Below, one piece after another: positions 46,062 through 54,510 of a stretch of DNA of 64,000 nt. Source of the DNA: RYN-230 sp963723595 (GTDB lineage Bacteria; Actinomycetota; Actinomycetes; Streptosporangiales; Streptosporangiaceae); contig CAVRRQ010000006.1 of NCBI GenBank assembly GCA_963723595.1, positions 1,488,001-1,552,000 of the forward strand, given 5' to 3'. The notes below the pieces were generated by a model. That model ran no database searches. It was not told where the DNA came from and worked only from the letters and a program-made list of their open reading frames with translations. A program made the position numbers and the translations under genes. How positions within the stretch are numbered: the stretch's first letter is position 1; every line of letters begins with the position of its first letter.

Positions 46062-46166
46062 GCCCCGGATAAGCCGGGATGCACAGAGGCTGGTCAGAGG
46101 CCAGATGTCCAGGTGGGTAAGGGAGTTCTGGCTGCTCACCGCTTCCGGGGAAGTAGAGTTCGCCCA
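46062..46166. repeat. 105-bp duplicated element, copy B
   Basis: Second copy of the element at 43078-43182. It ends two bases before the ATG of the SpoIIE-type phosphatase and contains TAGAGT (46154-46159), so here it includes the promoter of that gene. Confidence 0.9.
46154..46159 (+). promoter_or_regulatory. -10 element in copy B for the phosphatase gene
   Basis: TAGAGT (TANNNT) lies nine bases before ATG 46169, and no Shine-Dalgarno sequence is present, suggesting a leaderless transcript. The same hexamer occurs in copy A at 43170-43175. A conserved GTTCTGGCTGCTC lies upstream in both copies at equal distance. Confidence 0.4.
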
Positions 46167-46168
46167 TC

Positions 46169-47269
46169 ATGGTTTCCCGGCCACTCACCCGTTCTGCCCG
46201 GCTGGCCCGATCGGTGGCAGTCAGGGTGGCGGCTCAGGTCCGGCGCCAGTTCATCACCCGCAACCGGCGGATGGCCTTCGTGCTGACGATCGCCACGCTG
46301 GCCATCGGGGTGGCGGCGGTGCACCTGTCGGAGTGGTGGTTCTCGCCCGGAATGATGATCCTGCCGGTGCTGGCGGGCGGGCTGCTGCTGTGGCCGCGGG
46401 CGCTGCGGATCCTCTTCGGCCTGGTCGCGGTCATGCTGCTCTACGACGGGCTGAACGACCGCGCGGGAGCCGGCATCATCGCGACAGTCGTGGTTACCGC
46501 GGTGTTCGCCGACGCGCTGGCCCGGGCCCGGTGGAAGCTCGGCGTGCAGGGGCTGCGCGGGGACCGGATGCTGATCGAGCTGCGGGACCGGATCCGGGCC
46601 CAGGCCAAGCTGCCCGAGCTGCCCGCGGGCTGGCAGTCCGCTGCCGTGCTCCGCCCGGCCGGGGGCTCGTCGTTCGGCGGCGACTTCCTGGTCTCATCCT
46701 GTGACGGCAAGACGCTGGAGGTCGCGCTCGTCGACGTGTCCGGCAAAGGGGTGGACGCCGGGACCCGGGCGCTGCTGCTCTCCGGGGCCTTCGGCGGCCT
46801 GCTGGGATCCGTGCCGCAGGGGGAGTTCCTCCCCGCGTGCAATTCCTACCTGCGCCGCGGGCCGTCCGTCGAGGGCTTCGTGACCGCCGTGCACCTGTCC
46901 CTGGACCTGACCACCGGGGAGTACATGCTGGCCTCGGCGGGGCATCCGCCGCCCGCCCAGTTCGACGCGGGCAGCGGTACCTGGAAGGTGACCCAGGCGC
47001 GCGGCATCGTGCTGGGCGTGGTCCCGGACCCGCGGGCCACCCCGGTGCACGGTTCCCTGCGGTCCGGGGACGCCCTGATGCTGTATACCGACGGCCTGGT
47101 CGAGGCGCCGGGCCTGGACATCGACGCGGGCACGGACCGCCTGCTGGGTGAGGCCACCCGCCTGGTGGCGGCGGGCTTCCGGAACGCCGCCAGCGAGCTG
47201 GTCCGCGTGGTCAAGGCCGGCGGTGGCGGGTCCGACGACTGCGCGCTGGTGCTCATCTGGCGGACGTGA
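46169..47269 (+). CDS. SpoIIE-type PP2C phosphatase with membrane anchor
   Basis: Serine phosphatase of the type that dephosphorylates anti-sigma-factor antagonists. The 366 residues contain an N-terminal basic segment, about three membrane segments (about 34-120: MAFVLTIATLAIGVAAV, MMILPVLAGGLLLW, ILFGLVAVMLLYDG) and a PP2C/SpoIIE domain from about 155: SSFGGDFLV, VDVSGKGVDAG, LMLYTDGLVEA and SDDCALVLI, which carry the metal-binding Asp residues. No sensor (PAS/GAF) domain is seen. It converges on the conservon. The partner protein is unknown. Confidence 0.92.
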   Translation: MVSRPLTRSARLARSVAVRVAAQVRRQFITRNRRMAFVLTIATLAIGVAAVHLSEWWFSPGMMILPVLAGGLLLWPRALRILFGLVAVMLLYDGLNDRAGAGIIATVVVTAVFADALARARWKLGVQGLRGDRMLIELRDRIRAQAKLPELPAGWQSAAVLRPAGGSSFGGDFLVSSCDGKTLEVALVDVSGKGVDAGTRALLLSGAFGGLLGSVPQGEFLPACNSYLRRGPSVEGFVTAVHLSLDLTTGEYMLASAGHPPPAQFDAGSGTWKVTQARGIVLGVVPDPRATPVHGSLRSGDALMLYTDGLVEAPGLDIDAGTDRLLGEATRLVAAGFRNAASELVRVVKAGGGGSDDCALVLIWRT

Positions 47270-47305
47270 TCCCGCGGGCCGGGCCGGCCGGCCACGATCG
47301 GACCG

Positions 47306-47956
47306 TTAGGGGGCCGGTTCTGCCGCCGGGGAGCGCTGCGGAGCCGCGGGGGAGGGCGTGCGGGCCTGCCGGTCCCGGATCACCTGGAGAGCGTGCTCAA
47401 CCAGGGCGATCAGGGCATCCCGGCAGGTCGCCCGGTGCCGGGCGTCGCACAGGACCACGGGCACCTCGGGATCCAGGTCCAGCGCTGAGCTGACCGCCTC
47501 GCGGCGGTACCGCCGGGCACCGTCGAAGCAGTTCACGCCGACCACGAACGGGATCCCGCGCCGCTCGAAGTAGTCCACGGACGGGAAGCAGTCCGCCAGC
47601 CGCCGGGTGTCGGCCATGACGATCGCTCCCAGGGCGCCGCGGGCCAGCTCGTCCCACATGAACCAGAAACGCTCCTGGCCCGGCGTGCCGAACAGGTAGA
47701 TGACCAGGTTCTCGCGGATCGTGATCCGGCCGAAGTCCAGCGCCACGGTGGTGGTGGTCTTGCGCTCCACGCCGTCGAGCCGGTCCACCGCGGCACCCGG
47801 CTCGCTCAGCGGCTCCTCGGTGCGCAGCGGGCGGATCTCGGTCAGCGACCCAACCAGGGTGGTCTTGCCCACCCCGAAGCCGCCCGCGATCAGGATCTTG
47901 ATGGTGACGGGCATCCGCCCCATGCTGGCAGCCTGGTCAGAGGCGGCGTAGGCCAT
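47306..47956 (-). CDS. cvnD: Conservon GTPase (CvnD type)
   Basis: Small Ras-like GTPase that closes the conservon operon. The 216-residue protein has the P-loop AGGFGVGKTTLVGSL (about residues 24-38), the switch-2 segment YLFGTPGQERFWFMW and VGVNCFDG in the G4 position. A shorter start (MPVTIKIL) is possible. By family knowledge, CvnD works with CvnA-C in a membrane-associated complex resembling eukaryotic G-protein signalling. It overlaps the DUF742 gene by 20 bases. Confidence 0.92.
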   Translation of the reverse strand: MAYAASDQAASMGRMPVTIKILIAGGFGVGKTTLVGSLTEIRPLRTEEPLSEPGAAVDRLDGVERKTTTTVALDFGRITIRENLVIYLFGTPGQERFWFMWDELARGALGAIVMADTRRLADCFPSVDYFERRGIPFVVGVNCFDGARRYRREAVSSALDLDPEVPVVLCDARHRATCRDALIALVEHALQVIRDRQARTPSPAAPQRSPAAEPAP

Positions 47957-48311
47957 CGACGACCTCCTTCAGGATCTGCACGTCTGGCAACCGGGCGGGC
48001 GGGATGGGGTGGTGGATCGCGACGAGGGAACGATCCTGCAGGTCACCCAGCAGGATCCGGACCACGCCCAGGGGCAGGTCGAGATCGGACGCGATTTCCG
48101 CGACCGAGGTCGGCAGCCGGCAGATCCTCAGCACCGCGAGGTGCTCCGGATCCAGGGACGACCTATCCAGCTGGACCCCGCGCACCGCCGTGATGATGGC
48201 GATCAGGTCGAGGGTTTCCCCGGTGGGCCGGGTCCGGCCGCGGATCAGTGCGTACGGCCGTACGACCGGGCCAGCTTCCTCGTCCAGCCAGTGATCGTCG
48301 GGCGACGGCAT
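47937..48311 (-). CDS. cvnC: Conservon DUF742 protein (CvnC type)
   Basis: A 124-residue DUF742 protein with VRPYALIRGRTRP near the N-terminus and a winged-helix-like segment (LPTSVAEIASDLDLPLGVVRILLGDL) ending in LKEVVDGLRRL. This is the third gene of the conservon. It overlaps the GTPase gene and lies eight bases after the roadblock gene, so translation is probably coupled. Confidence 0.92.
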   Translation of the reverse strand: MPSPDDHWLDEEAGPVVRPYALIRGRTRPTGETLDLIAIITAVRGVQLDRSSLDPEHLAVLRICRLPTSVAEIASDLDLPLGVVRILLGDLQDRSLVAIHHPIPPARLPDVQILKEVVDGLRRL

Positions 48312-48318
48312 GCCGGGG

Positions 48319-48762
48319 TCAGTCCGTGACCTCCCCGGCCGTGCCCGGCCGGGGGTTCACCGACAGGTGCTGGCCGACCCGTTTGACCAGGATCGCCATC
48401 TCGTAGGCGACCAGGCCCGCGTCCGCGCTGGCCGGGCTGAGCACGGCGAGGCAGCTGCCCTCACCGGCCGACGTCACGAACAGGAAGGCCGTGTCCATCT
48501 CCACGATGGTCTGCCGGACATGACCCCCGCCGAAGTGGCGCCCCGCGCCCCGGGCGAGGCTCTGGAACCCGGAGGCCACCGCGGCCAGGTGCTCCGCGTC
48601 CTCCCGGGCCAGCCCGCTCGATGCGGCGATCGCCAGGCCGTCGCGGGACAGGATGACCGCCTTGTCTACGTCGGGTACGCGTACCACCAGGTCGTCAAGC
48701 AGCCAGTCCAGGTCGCTGGGTGAACCCGGGCCCGCACCATTCTCCTGCTCTGCCCCACTCAT
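48319..48762 (-). CDS. cvnB: Conservon roadblock/LC7 protein (CvnB type)
   Basis: A 147-residue roadblock/LC7-domain protein: DLDWLLDDLVVRVPDVDKAVILSRDGLAIAAS, AEHLAAVASGFQSLARGAGRHF and LVAYEMAILVKRVGQHL are typical. Roadblock proteins regulate small GTPases, here the CvnD-type product of the same operon. It follows the kinase gene by 20 bases. Confidence 0.93.
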   Translation of the reverse strand: MSGAEQENGAGPGSPSDLDWLLDDLVVRVPDVDKAVILSRDGLAIAASSGLAREDAEHLAAVASGFQSLARGAGRHFGGGHVRQTIVEMDTAFLFVTSAGEGSCLAVLSPASADAGLVAYEMAILVKRVGQHLSVNPRPGTAGEVTD

Positions 48763-48781
48763 CTGATCCCCTTGCCGTCAC

Positions 48782-51550
48782 TCATCGCCCTGGTGGCCGG
48801 CCTCCCCGGCCTCCGCGGGACTGGCCTCCGGGACCGGGCTCGGCGGGACCGGGCTCGGCGGGACCGGGCTCCGCGGGACCGGGCTCCGCGGGACCGGGCT
48901 CCGCGAGACTGGGCTCCGCCGGACTGGCCTCCGCGGGATCCGCGGGACCGGGCTGTGACCCGGTGCCGGTCATCGTCTCCGTGGCCTTCTCCGGCGGGTC
49001 GAAGAGCGAGCGCCCGCGCTCCCAGCCCTGCTGGATGGCGGTGATCGTGCTCCTCGCCTCTTCGGGCGAGCGTTCCTCCGCGGCCGGAGCGGGCGCCGCG
49101 GCGTCCCCGTTCGCGGCCCCGTGCCCGTACAGCGTGTTCTCCCGTAGTTGCGGGGCCAGGCTGGCCTGGCGCACCCGGCGAGGCAGCGACTCCGTGCCGG
49201 TCAGGTCCCCGTCCCCATCGTCCAGCTCGCGCTGCCTCGGGGACTCCGCGGGCCCGGGATCGCTGGCCGGCGGCCAGCCCTCCGCATCGCCGGGCTCCGG
49301 GAACCCGTGGAACCCGTTCCGCCCGTTGCTGGTCTCCGCGGCGTCGCCCGCCCCCTGATCGGCCCATCCGGCCCCAGTGTCCGCGGTGGTCCACGTCTCC
49401 GCCGCGACGTGGGCCGTCCACGGATCGGCTCCGCTGTCGGCTGGCCACCGCCCATCCGGCCATCGCTCGGCCGGCCCTTCCCCGGCCGCTGCGTCCGGCG
49501 CGGCCACGGCGACCCTGCCGGCCCGGGCAGACGGCCTGGCCGCCCCGGCCAGGTCGTCGGTGACCGCGGTGAAGCTGCCCGGGTCATCCCGGGCAGCATG
49601 CCGGCCGGTCAGCTGCAGGCCGGTGCCCGGGTCTGTCCCGTCCTGCTGGTAGCTCTCCTCGGAGATGACCAGGGTGGTCGGGATGAGCACGATCGCGGTG
49701 GTCCCGCCGTACGGGGAGCCCCGCAGGGAGATCCGGATGTTGTGCTTCCTGGCCAGCTGGCTGGCCACGAACAGGCCGAGCTGGTCGCTGCCGGACAGGT
49801 CGAACGGCGGCGGGTTCTCCAGGAGGTCGTTCAGCTCGGCCCGCCGCTCCTCGCTCAGCCCCAGCCCGCGGTCCTCGATCTCCACCGCGAACCCTCGCCC
49901 CACTACGTCACCGCTGATCAGCACCGGGGTGTTCGGCGGGGAGAACACCACGGCGTTCTCGGCGAGCTCCGCGATCATGTGGATGACGTCCGCCACCACG
50001 GGCCCCGTGATGGCCGCCCTCGTATTCGAGGTGACCTTGATCCGGGTGTAGTCCTCGACCTCGGCCACGGCCGCCCGCAGGACGTCCACGAATGGGACGG
50101 GCCGCCGCCAGGCCCGGGCGGGCGCGTCCCCGGCCAGGATGATCAGGCTCTCCGCGTGCCGCCGCATGCGCGTGGTCAGGTGGTCGATGCGGAACAGGTC
50201 CTCGAGTTCCTCGGGCTCCCTGGCCCGCCGCTCCATCGCATCCAGCAGCGCGAGCTGGCGGTGCAGCAGCGACTGGCTGCGCCGGGCCAGGTTCCGGAAG
50301 ATGTCGCTGATGCCCTGGCGCAGCCTGGCCTGGCCCACGGCCGCTTCCACCGCGGTCTGCTGCACCGCGGCGAAGGCCTGCCGGACCTGGCCGATCTCGT
50401 CCGAGCTGGCGGGCAGCTCGGGAGCCTCGGCGGATATGTCCACGTCCTGGCCGGCGGCCAGCCGTTTCACCACGTCGGGCAGCCGTTTGTTCGCCAGTTC
50501 CAGCGCCGAATTGCGCAGGTCGGCCAGCTCCCGGATCAGGCCCCGGCCCACCACGAACGACACGAGGATGGACAGGATCACCGCGAGCAGGCCCAGCCCG
50601 CCCGCCAGGATGAGTTCCAGGTAGGTGTTGTTGGAGTTGGTCGTCGCCTGCGAGGTGATCGCGTCCGACGCCTGGGTCCCGGCCTTGGACAGGCCGGCCG
50701 CCACGCCCCCGATGGCCGCCTCCCAGTCCTGCGGCAGGACGGGCGGGGGGCTGGCTACCCGCGTGTCGGACATGAGCTGGTCTTCCAGCGAGGTCAGAGC
50801 GGTGGAAGCCGCCGGGCTGACGTCGCGGATATAGTCCGCGCGGTACTGGGGCTGCAGGTCAGGCAGGGTCTGGGCGTAGAGCGCCCGGCGGGCCCCGACC
50901 AGCTGGGTGAACTGCTGGCGGTCCGCCGCCGGGAAGGACCGCGCGGCCAGGTCGCCCGATATGATCGCGCTCTCCTGCAGCATCAGGTCCTCGGAGCGGC
51001 CCATCCGGACGAAGGCCAGGGCCTGGGTCACCAGACTGGCGTTGGTCTGCTCAAGGATGGCCTGGTCGATGACCGCGTAGCCGTCCGCGACGATGGAGTT
51101 GTACTCGTCCAGGGCCCGCGACTTGCTGATGATCTGTGAGTGCACCTGGGCGCGCAGCGCGGGCAGGCTCTTCATGTCTTTGAGCAGGGTGGCGATGGCC
51201 CGCTTCTCTGGCGCGGTCGCGTTGTTCATCGTGTTGGCCGAGTTGAGCGCGATGGCCGCGGCCCTGGCGGTGGCGTCGGTCTTGTTCTGCTCGCCCTGGA
51301 GCACGGCCAGGTTGGCCCCGGTAGGGCTGGACAGATAGACCATGGCCAGCGGGCGCTCGGCGTCGAGCTCGCTCAGGAGCGCGCCGGCCGGCTGGCCGGT
51401 GGCAGTTTTGATCGTGGTCGCCTGGGACAGGTTGATGGCTCCCCGGGCGGTGAGGAACGTGGCGAACACGTACAGCGCGATCAATGACAGCACCGGGACG
51501 AGGACCAGCAGGACGATCCGCTGGCGTATGGACCGGAGACGCAACCCCAT
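48782..51550 (-). CDS. cvnA: Conservon sensor histidine-kinase-like protein (CvnA type)
   Basis: A 922-residue membrane sensor: first membrane segment (about 13-33), an extracytoplasmic nitrate/nitrite-sensing-type (NIT) domain (about 50-300), second membrane segment (about 313-335), HAMP, a dimerisation region with DHLTTRMRRHAESLIILAG, and an ATPase domain (ELAENAVVFSPP near 535, EDRGLGLSEE, SDQLGLFVASQLARKH). Residues from about 640 are disordered and rich in Pro/Glu, ending in seven PAEPG-type units from a 15-bp tandem repeat. It probably acts as the receptor of the conservon G-protein-like complex. A hairpin (51606-51625) lies in its leader. Confidence 0.92.
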   Translation of the reverse strand: MGLRLRSIRQRIVLLVLVPVLSLIALYVFATFLTARGAINLSQATTIKTATGQPAGALLSELDAERPLAMVYLSSPTGANLAVLQGEQNKTDATARAAAIALNSANTMNNATAPEKRAIATLLKDMKSLPALRAQVHSQIISKSRALDEYNSIVADGYAVIDQAILEQTNASLVTQALAFVRMGRSEDLMLQESAIISGDLAARSFPAADRQQFTQLVGARRALYAQTLPDLQPQYRADYIRDVSPAASTALTSLEDQLMSDTRVASPPPVLPQDWEAAIGGVAAGLSKAGTQASDAITSQATTNSNNTYLELILAGGLGLLAVILSILVSFVVGRGLIRELADLRNSALELANKRLPDVVKRLAAGQDVDISAEAPELPASSDEIGQVRQAFAAVQQTAVEAAVGQARLRQGISDIFRNLARRSQSLLHRQLALLDAMERRAREPEELEDLFRIDHLTTRMRRHAESLIILAGDAPARAWRRPVPFVDVLRAAVAEVEDYTRIKVTSNTRAAITGPVVADVIHMIAELAENAVVFSPPNTPVLISGDVVGRGFAVEIEDRGLGLSEERRAELNDLLENPPPFDLSGSDQLGLFVASQLARKHNIRISLRGSPYGGTTAIVLIPTTLVISEESYQQDGTDPGTGLQLTGRHAARDDPGSFTAVTDDLAGAARPSARAGRVAVAAPDAAAGEGPAERWPDGRWPADSGADPWTAHVAAETWTTADTGAGWADQGAGDAAETSNGRNGFHGFPEPGDAEGWPPASDPGPAESPRQRELDDGDGDLTGTESLPRRVRQASLAPQLRENTLYGHGAANGDAAAPAPAAEERSPEEARSTITAIQQGWERGRSLFDPPEKATETMTGTGSQPGPADPAEASPAEPSLAEPGPAEPGPAEPGPAEPGPAEPGPGGQSRGGRGGRPPGR
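48831..48935 (-). repeat. Seven 15-bp tandem repeats in the cvnA 3' end
   Basis: The plus-strand unit GGACCGGGCTCCGCG (or CGGCG-ending) recurs seven times in register, with the last two copies diverged. It encodes PAEPG-like pentapeptides in the disordered tail of the kinase. Confidence 0.92.
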
Positions 51551-52568
51551 GGCTCAGGCCTCGAAGTGTGAGTTTACGGAATGTGACCACACGGCTACGA
51601 AGGAGCTTCGGAGGCCCCCCCGAAGTTTGTGAGCGTAGCAGTCAGTAATGTGCCTTACCGGGGAAATGCTGCATGAGCTCAGCTTGCGGGCATTTATCCG
51701 CATTTGGGGGTAAGCGGAGCGTGCTGATGGGCCGGGTGGGGTCGGCGGCGGCCGGCCCGGCGCGGACTGGCCCGGCGGCCTCTGGTTCCCGGCGCTCTCG
51801 GCCTCCCGGGGCCGCCCCTCTCAGGTGCGCCGCCTCCGTCTGGTGCGCCGCCTCCCCTTAAGTTCCGCCGCCGGCCCCTCAGGTCCGCAGCCCCTCAGGT
51901 CCGTTCCCCGCCTCCCCGCCTGGCCCCGCCGGCTGGCCCCGCCGGCCAGCCCCGGCGGCCGTCACGCCCGCCCGGCTGGCCTGGATGAGGCCGCCCGGCC
52001 GGCCTGGACGGGGCCGCCCGCCCAGCCCACGAATATGACATTCATGTCAGTGAATGGGGGCCAGTCGGGACCGGGGACCGAGGCAGAAACGCCACCTCCG
52101 GCTAGCGCTGTACCGTCGCGCATAGATTGCGTTCGGTAACCCCGCCCGGCAAGCGAGCCGGCCGCGCGTCCCGGCCCCCACTGTTATCGCTGAGATGCAG
52201 CCAATTTGTAACGCACCTGAAACATATCCTGGTCAGCGTGACATTACCGTGAGCATGCTCCTGACCTGCGGCGATGCTCCGCTACGAAGCTGGTCCCGGG
52301 TCAGCGGCAAATCCCGGGAACCTTCGTTGGACTGCGCGTTGCTAATGGCCCACGCAATGTGATACTCCGCTGCCATGCCTGCCCCGCGTGCGTGCCCGCC
52401 AGGCGGCTGGGCATAATGAGATCGTGCTGTTCGGGTGAAGGCCGCGTTGAACGTGCGGGGCTTCATCGGACGATCAGCGACACCCGCGTCAGGTGACGCT
52501 CATGTCATTGTTTGCATTTGTATGGCGAGTGTGCGGTGATAGGTGCTGTGAGCCAGGGGGTAACTCGA
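51551..52568. other. Long intergenic region between conservon and hopanoid operon
   Basis: About 1 kb between divergent operons. No open frame with a start signal or recognisable family is seen. It holds a short hairpin near the cvnA start (51606-51625), GC-rich low-complexity DNA with direct repeats of CCCCTCAGGTCCG (about 51877-51903) and Pro/Ala-codon-like runs to 52030, then a less GC-rich part (52185-52530) that probably contains the hopanoid promoter. No -35/-10 pair is convincing. Confidence 0.55.
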
Positions 52569-53549
52569 TTGGGTGAGCCACGCGGCACTGCGGTGGCTTC
52601 CCCATCCGCGGAGGCCATCGGGTCTGCTGCGGCTGCCCAGGCCTCGGGGGAGAACTTCCCGGTGGCGCTGCGGCTGCTGCCGGGCCGGTACCGGCGGCGC
52701 CTGGAGGCGGTCTACGGGTTCGCCCGGGCCGTGGACGACATGGGCGATGAAGCCCCTCCCGACGAGAGGGCCCAACTCCTGGACGAGCTAGAAGCCGACC
52801 TCGGTCGGCTTTACCAGTTCCAGGACCCGGCCCTGCGGGAGGCGCCTGCTCAGGACAGCACGGCTCACGACGGCCCAGCCCAGGGCGGCCCGGCCCGGGA
52901 CAGCACGCCTGCCGCCGGCCCGCCCGGGGACGGGCCCCGGATCGGGGTGGTCCGCGCGCTGGCCACGGTGGCTGGGGAGTGCGGCGTCCCGCAGCAGGTG
53001 TTCGCGGACCTGATCCGGGCCAACCGGCAGGACCAGGTGGTCACCCGCTACCCGGCCTTCAGCGACCTGGCCGGCTACTGCGAGCTGTCGGCCAACCCGG
53101 TGGGCCGGATCGTCCTGTACGTCTTCGGGGTGGCCACCCCCGAGCGGATGGTCCTCTCCGACCGGGTCTGCACCGCGCTGCAGCTCGCCGAGCACTGGCA
53201 GGACGTGGCGGAGGACTACCGGGCGGGCCGCATCTACCTGCCGGCCGAGGACATGGAGCGGTTCGGCTGCGCCGAGAGCGACCTGGCCGCCCCGTCGGCC
53301 GGGCCGCAGCTCCGGGCCCTGATGGCGTTCGAGGTGGGGCGGGCGGGCCGGCTTCTCGACGAAGGCGCCCCGCTGGTGGGGAATTTGCGCGGATCTGCCC
53401 GGGTTGCCGTGGCCGGTTACGTCGCGGGCGGCCGAGCCGCCCTGGCCGCGATCACGGCGGCCGGACATGATGTGCTGCGCGCGACCCACAAGCCGCGCCG
53501 CGGGCGGCTGGCCAGGGAGATGCTGAGGGCTTATGCAGCTGGGAGGTGA
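52569..53549 (+). CDS. hpnC: Hydroxysqualene synthase HpnC
   Basis: Converts presqualene diphosphate to hydroxysqualene in the HpnCDE route to squalene. The two Asp-rich motifs of squalene/phytoene synthases are present: FARAVDDMGDEAP and HWQDVAEDYRAGRIYLPAED. An insert of about 45 Ala/Gly/Pro-rich residues (AQDSTAHDGPAQGG region) separates the first two helices. The start is uncertain: TTG 52569 has AGGGGG eight bases upstream, while GTG 52593 is a shorter option; the domain begins at SGENFPVALRLLP. It heads the hopanoid operon, with hpnD starting a few bases after its stop. Confidence 0.9.
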   Translation: MGEPRGTAVASPSAEAIGSAAAAQASGENFPVALRLLPGRYRRRLEAVYGFARAVDDMGDEAPPDERAQLLDELEADLGRLYQFQDPALREAPAQDSTAHDGPAQGGPARDSTPAAGPPGDGPRIGVVRALATVAGECGVPQQVFADLIRANRQDQVVTRYPAFSDLAGYCELSANPVGRIVLYVFGVATPERMVLSDRVCTALQLAEHWQDVAEDYRAGRIYLPAEDMERFGCAESDLAAPSAGPQLRALMAFEVGRAGRLLDEGAPLVGNLRGSARVAVAGYVAGGRAALAAITAAGHDVLRATHKPRRGRLAREMLRAYAAGR

Positions 53550-53553
53550 TGCG

Positions 53554-54510
53554 ATGGACGTGGCGGCGGCCTACCGGCACTGTGAGGAAATCACCTGGTC
53601 TCAGGCGCGCAACTTCTCCTACGGCATCAGGCTGCTGCCCCCGGGCAAGCGCCGGGCCCTGGCGGCGGTGTACGCGTTCGCCCGCCGCATTGACGACATC
53701 GGTGACGGCACGATGCCCTCGGCCGACAAGCTCACCGCCCTGGCCGCGGCCCGGGCCGCCATCATGGCGGTGGCGGGCGGAAGCGCCCCCGCCAGCCTGG
53801 GCACCCCGGGCCCGGAGACGGCCGGCGCCGGCGATCCCGTGCTGATGGCCCTCGCCGACGCAGGCCGGCAGTTCCCCATCCCGCTGGAGGCGTTCGGCGA
53901 GCTGATCGACGGGTGCGAAGCCGACGTGCGGGGCACCAGCTACACGACCTTCGACGACCTGCGGATCTACTGCCGCTGCGTGGCCGGCTCCATCGGGCGG
54001 CTGTCGCTGGGGGTGTTCGGGACCCGGGATGTGGCCACGGCCGCCCCGCTGGCCGACGCGCTCGGCGTGGCGCTCCAGCTCACCAATATCCTGCGCGACA
54101 TCAGCGAGGACTACCGGGACGGGCGGATCTACCTGCCCGACGAGGACTTCAAGCGGTTCGGCACCGAGCTGCGCCCGGGCGGCTCCGGCTGGCCGGCCGC
54201 CGACCCGAAGCTCGTGGACCTCGTGGTCTTCGAGGCGGAGCGGGCCCGTGACTGGTACGCACGGGGGCTGCGGCTGATGCCGATGCTGGACCGGCGCAGC
54301 GCGGCGTGCACCGGCGCCATGGCCGGGATCTACTACCGCCTGCTGCAGAGCATCGCCGCCGCCCCGGAGCTCGTGCTGCAGCGCCGGGTCTCCCTCTCGC
54401 CCGGCCAGAAGGCCATGGTGGCGGTCAGATCACTGGGCGGCGCCGCGCTGCGCTCCGGGCGGCGCGCGGGGCCGCCGCAGTCCACGACGACCGCGGGAGC
54501 GCCCCGATGA
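53554..54510 (+). CDS. hpnD: Presqualene diphosphate synthase HpnD
   Basis: Condenses two farnesyl diphosphates to presqualene diphosphate. The 318 residues have FARRIDDIGDG and NILRDISEDYRDGRIYLPDEDFKRFG, plus CRCVAGSIGRLSLGVFG typical of HpnD. GGGAGG lies seven bases before ATG 53554. An Ala/Pro/Gly insert (about 78-95) is present. The final 30 residues (RSGRRAGPPQSTTTAGAPR) are disordered. It overlaps hpnE by four bases (ATGA). Confidence 0.93.
   Translation: MDVAAAYRHCEEITWSQARNFSYGIRLLPPGKRRALAAVYAFARRIDDIGDGTMPSADKLTALAAARAAIMAVAGGSAPASLGTPGPETAGAGDPVLMALADAGRQFPIPLEAFGELIDGCEADVRGTSYTTFDDLRIYCRCVAGSIGRLSLGVFGTRDVATAAPLADALGVALQLTNILRDISEDYRDGRIYLPDEDFKRFGTELRPGGSGWPAADPKLVDLVVFEAERARDWYARGLRLMPMLDRRSAACTGAMAGIYYRLLQSIAAAPELVLQRRVSLSPGQKAMVAVRSLGGAALRSGRRAGPPQSTTTAGAPR

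Noticed and set aside
51673..52466. Short open frames in the gap before the hopanoid operon
   Set aside because: No ribosome-binding sites, biased low-complexity composition and no recognisable family.
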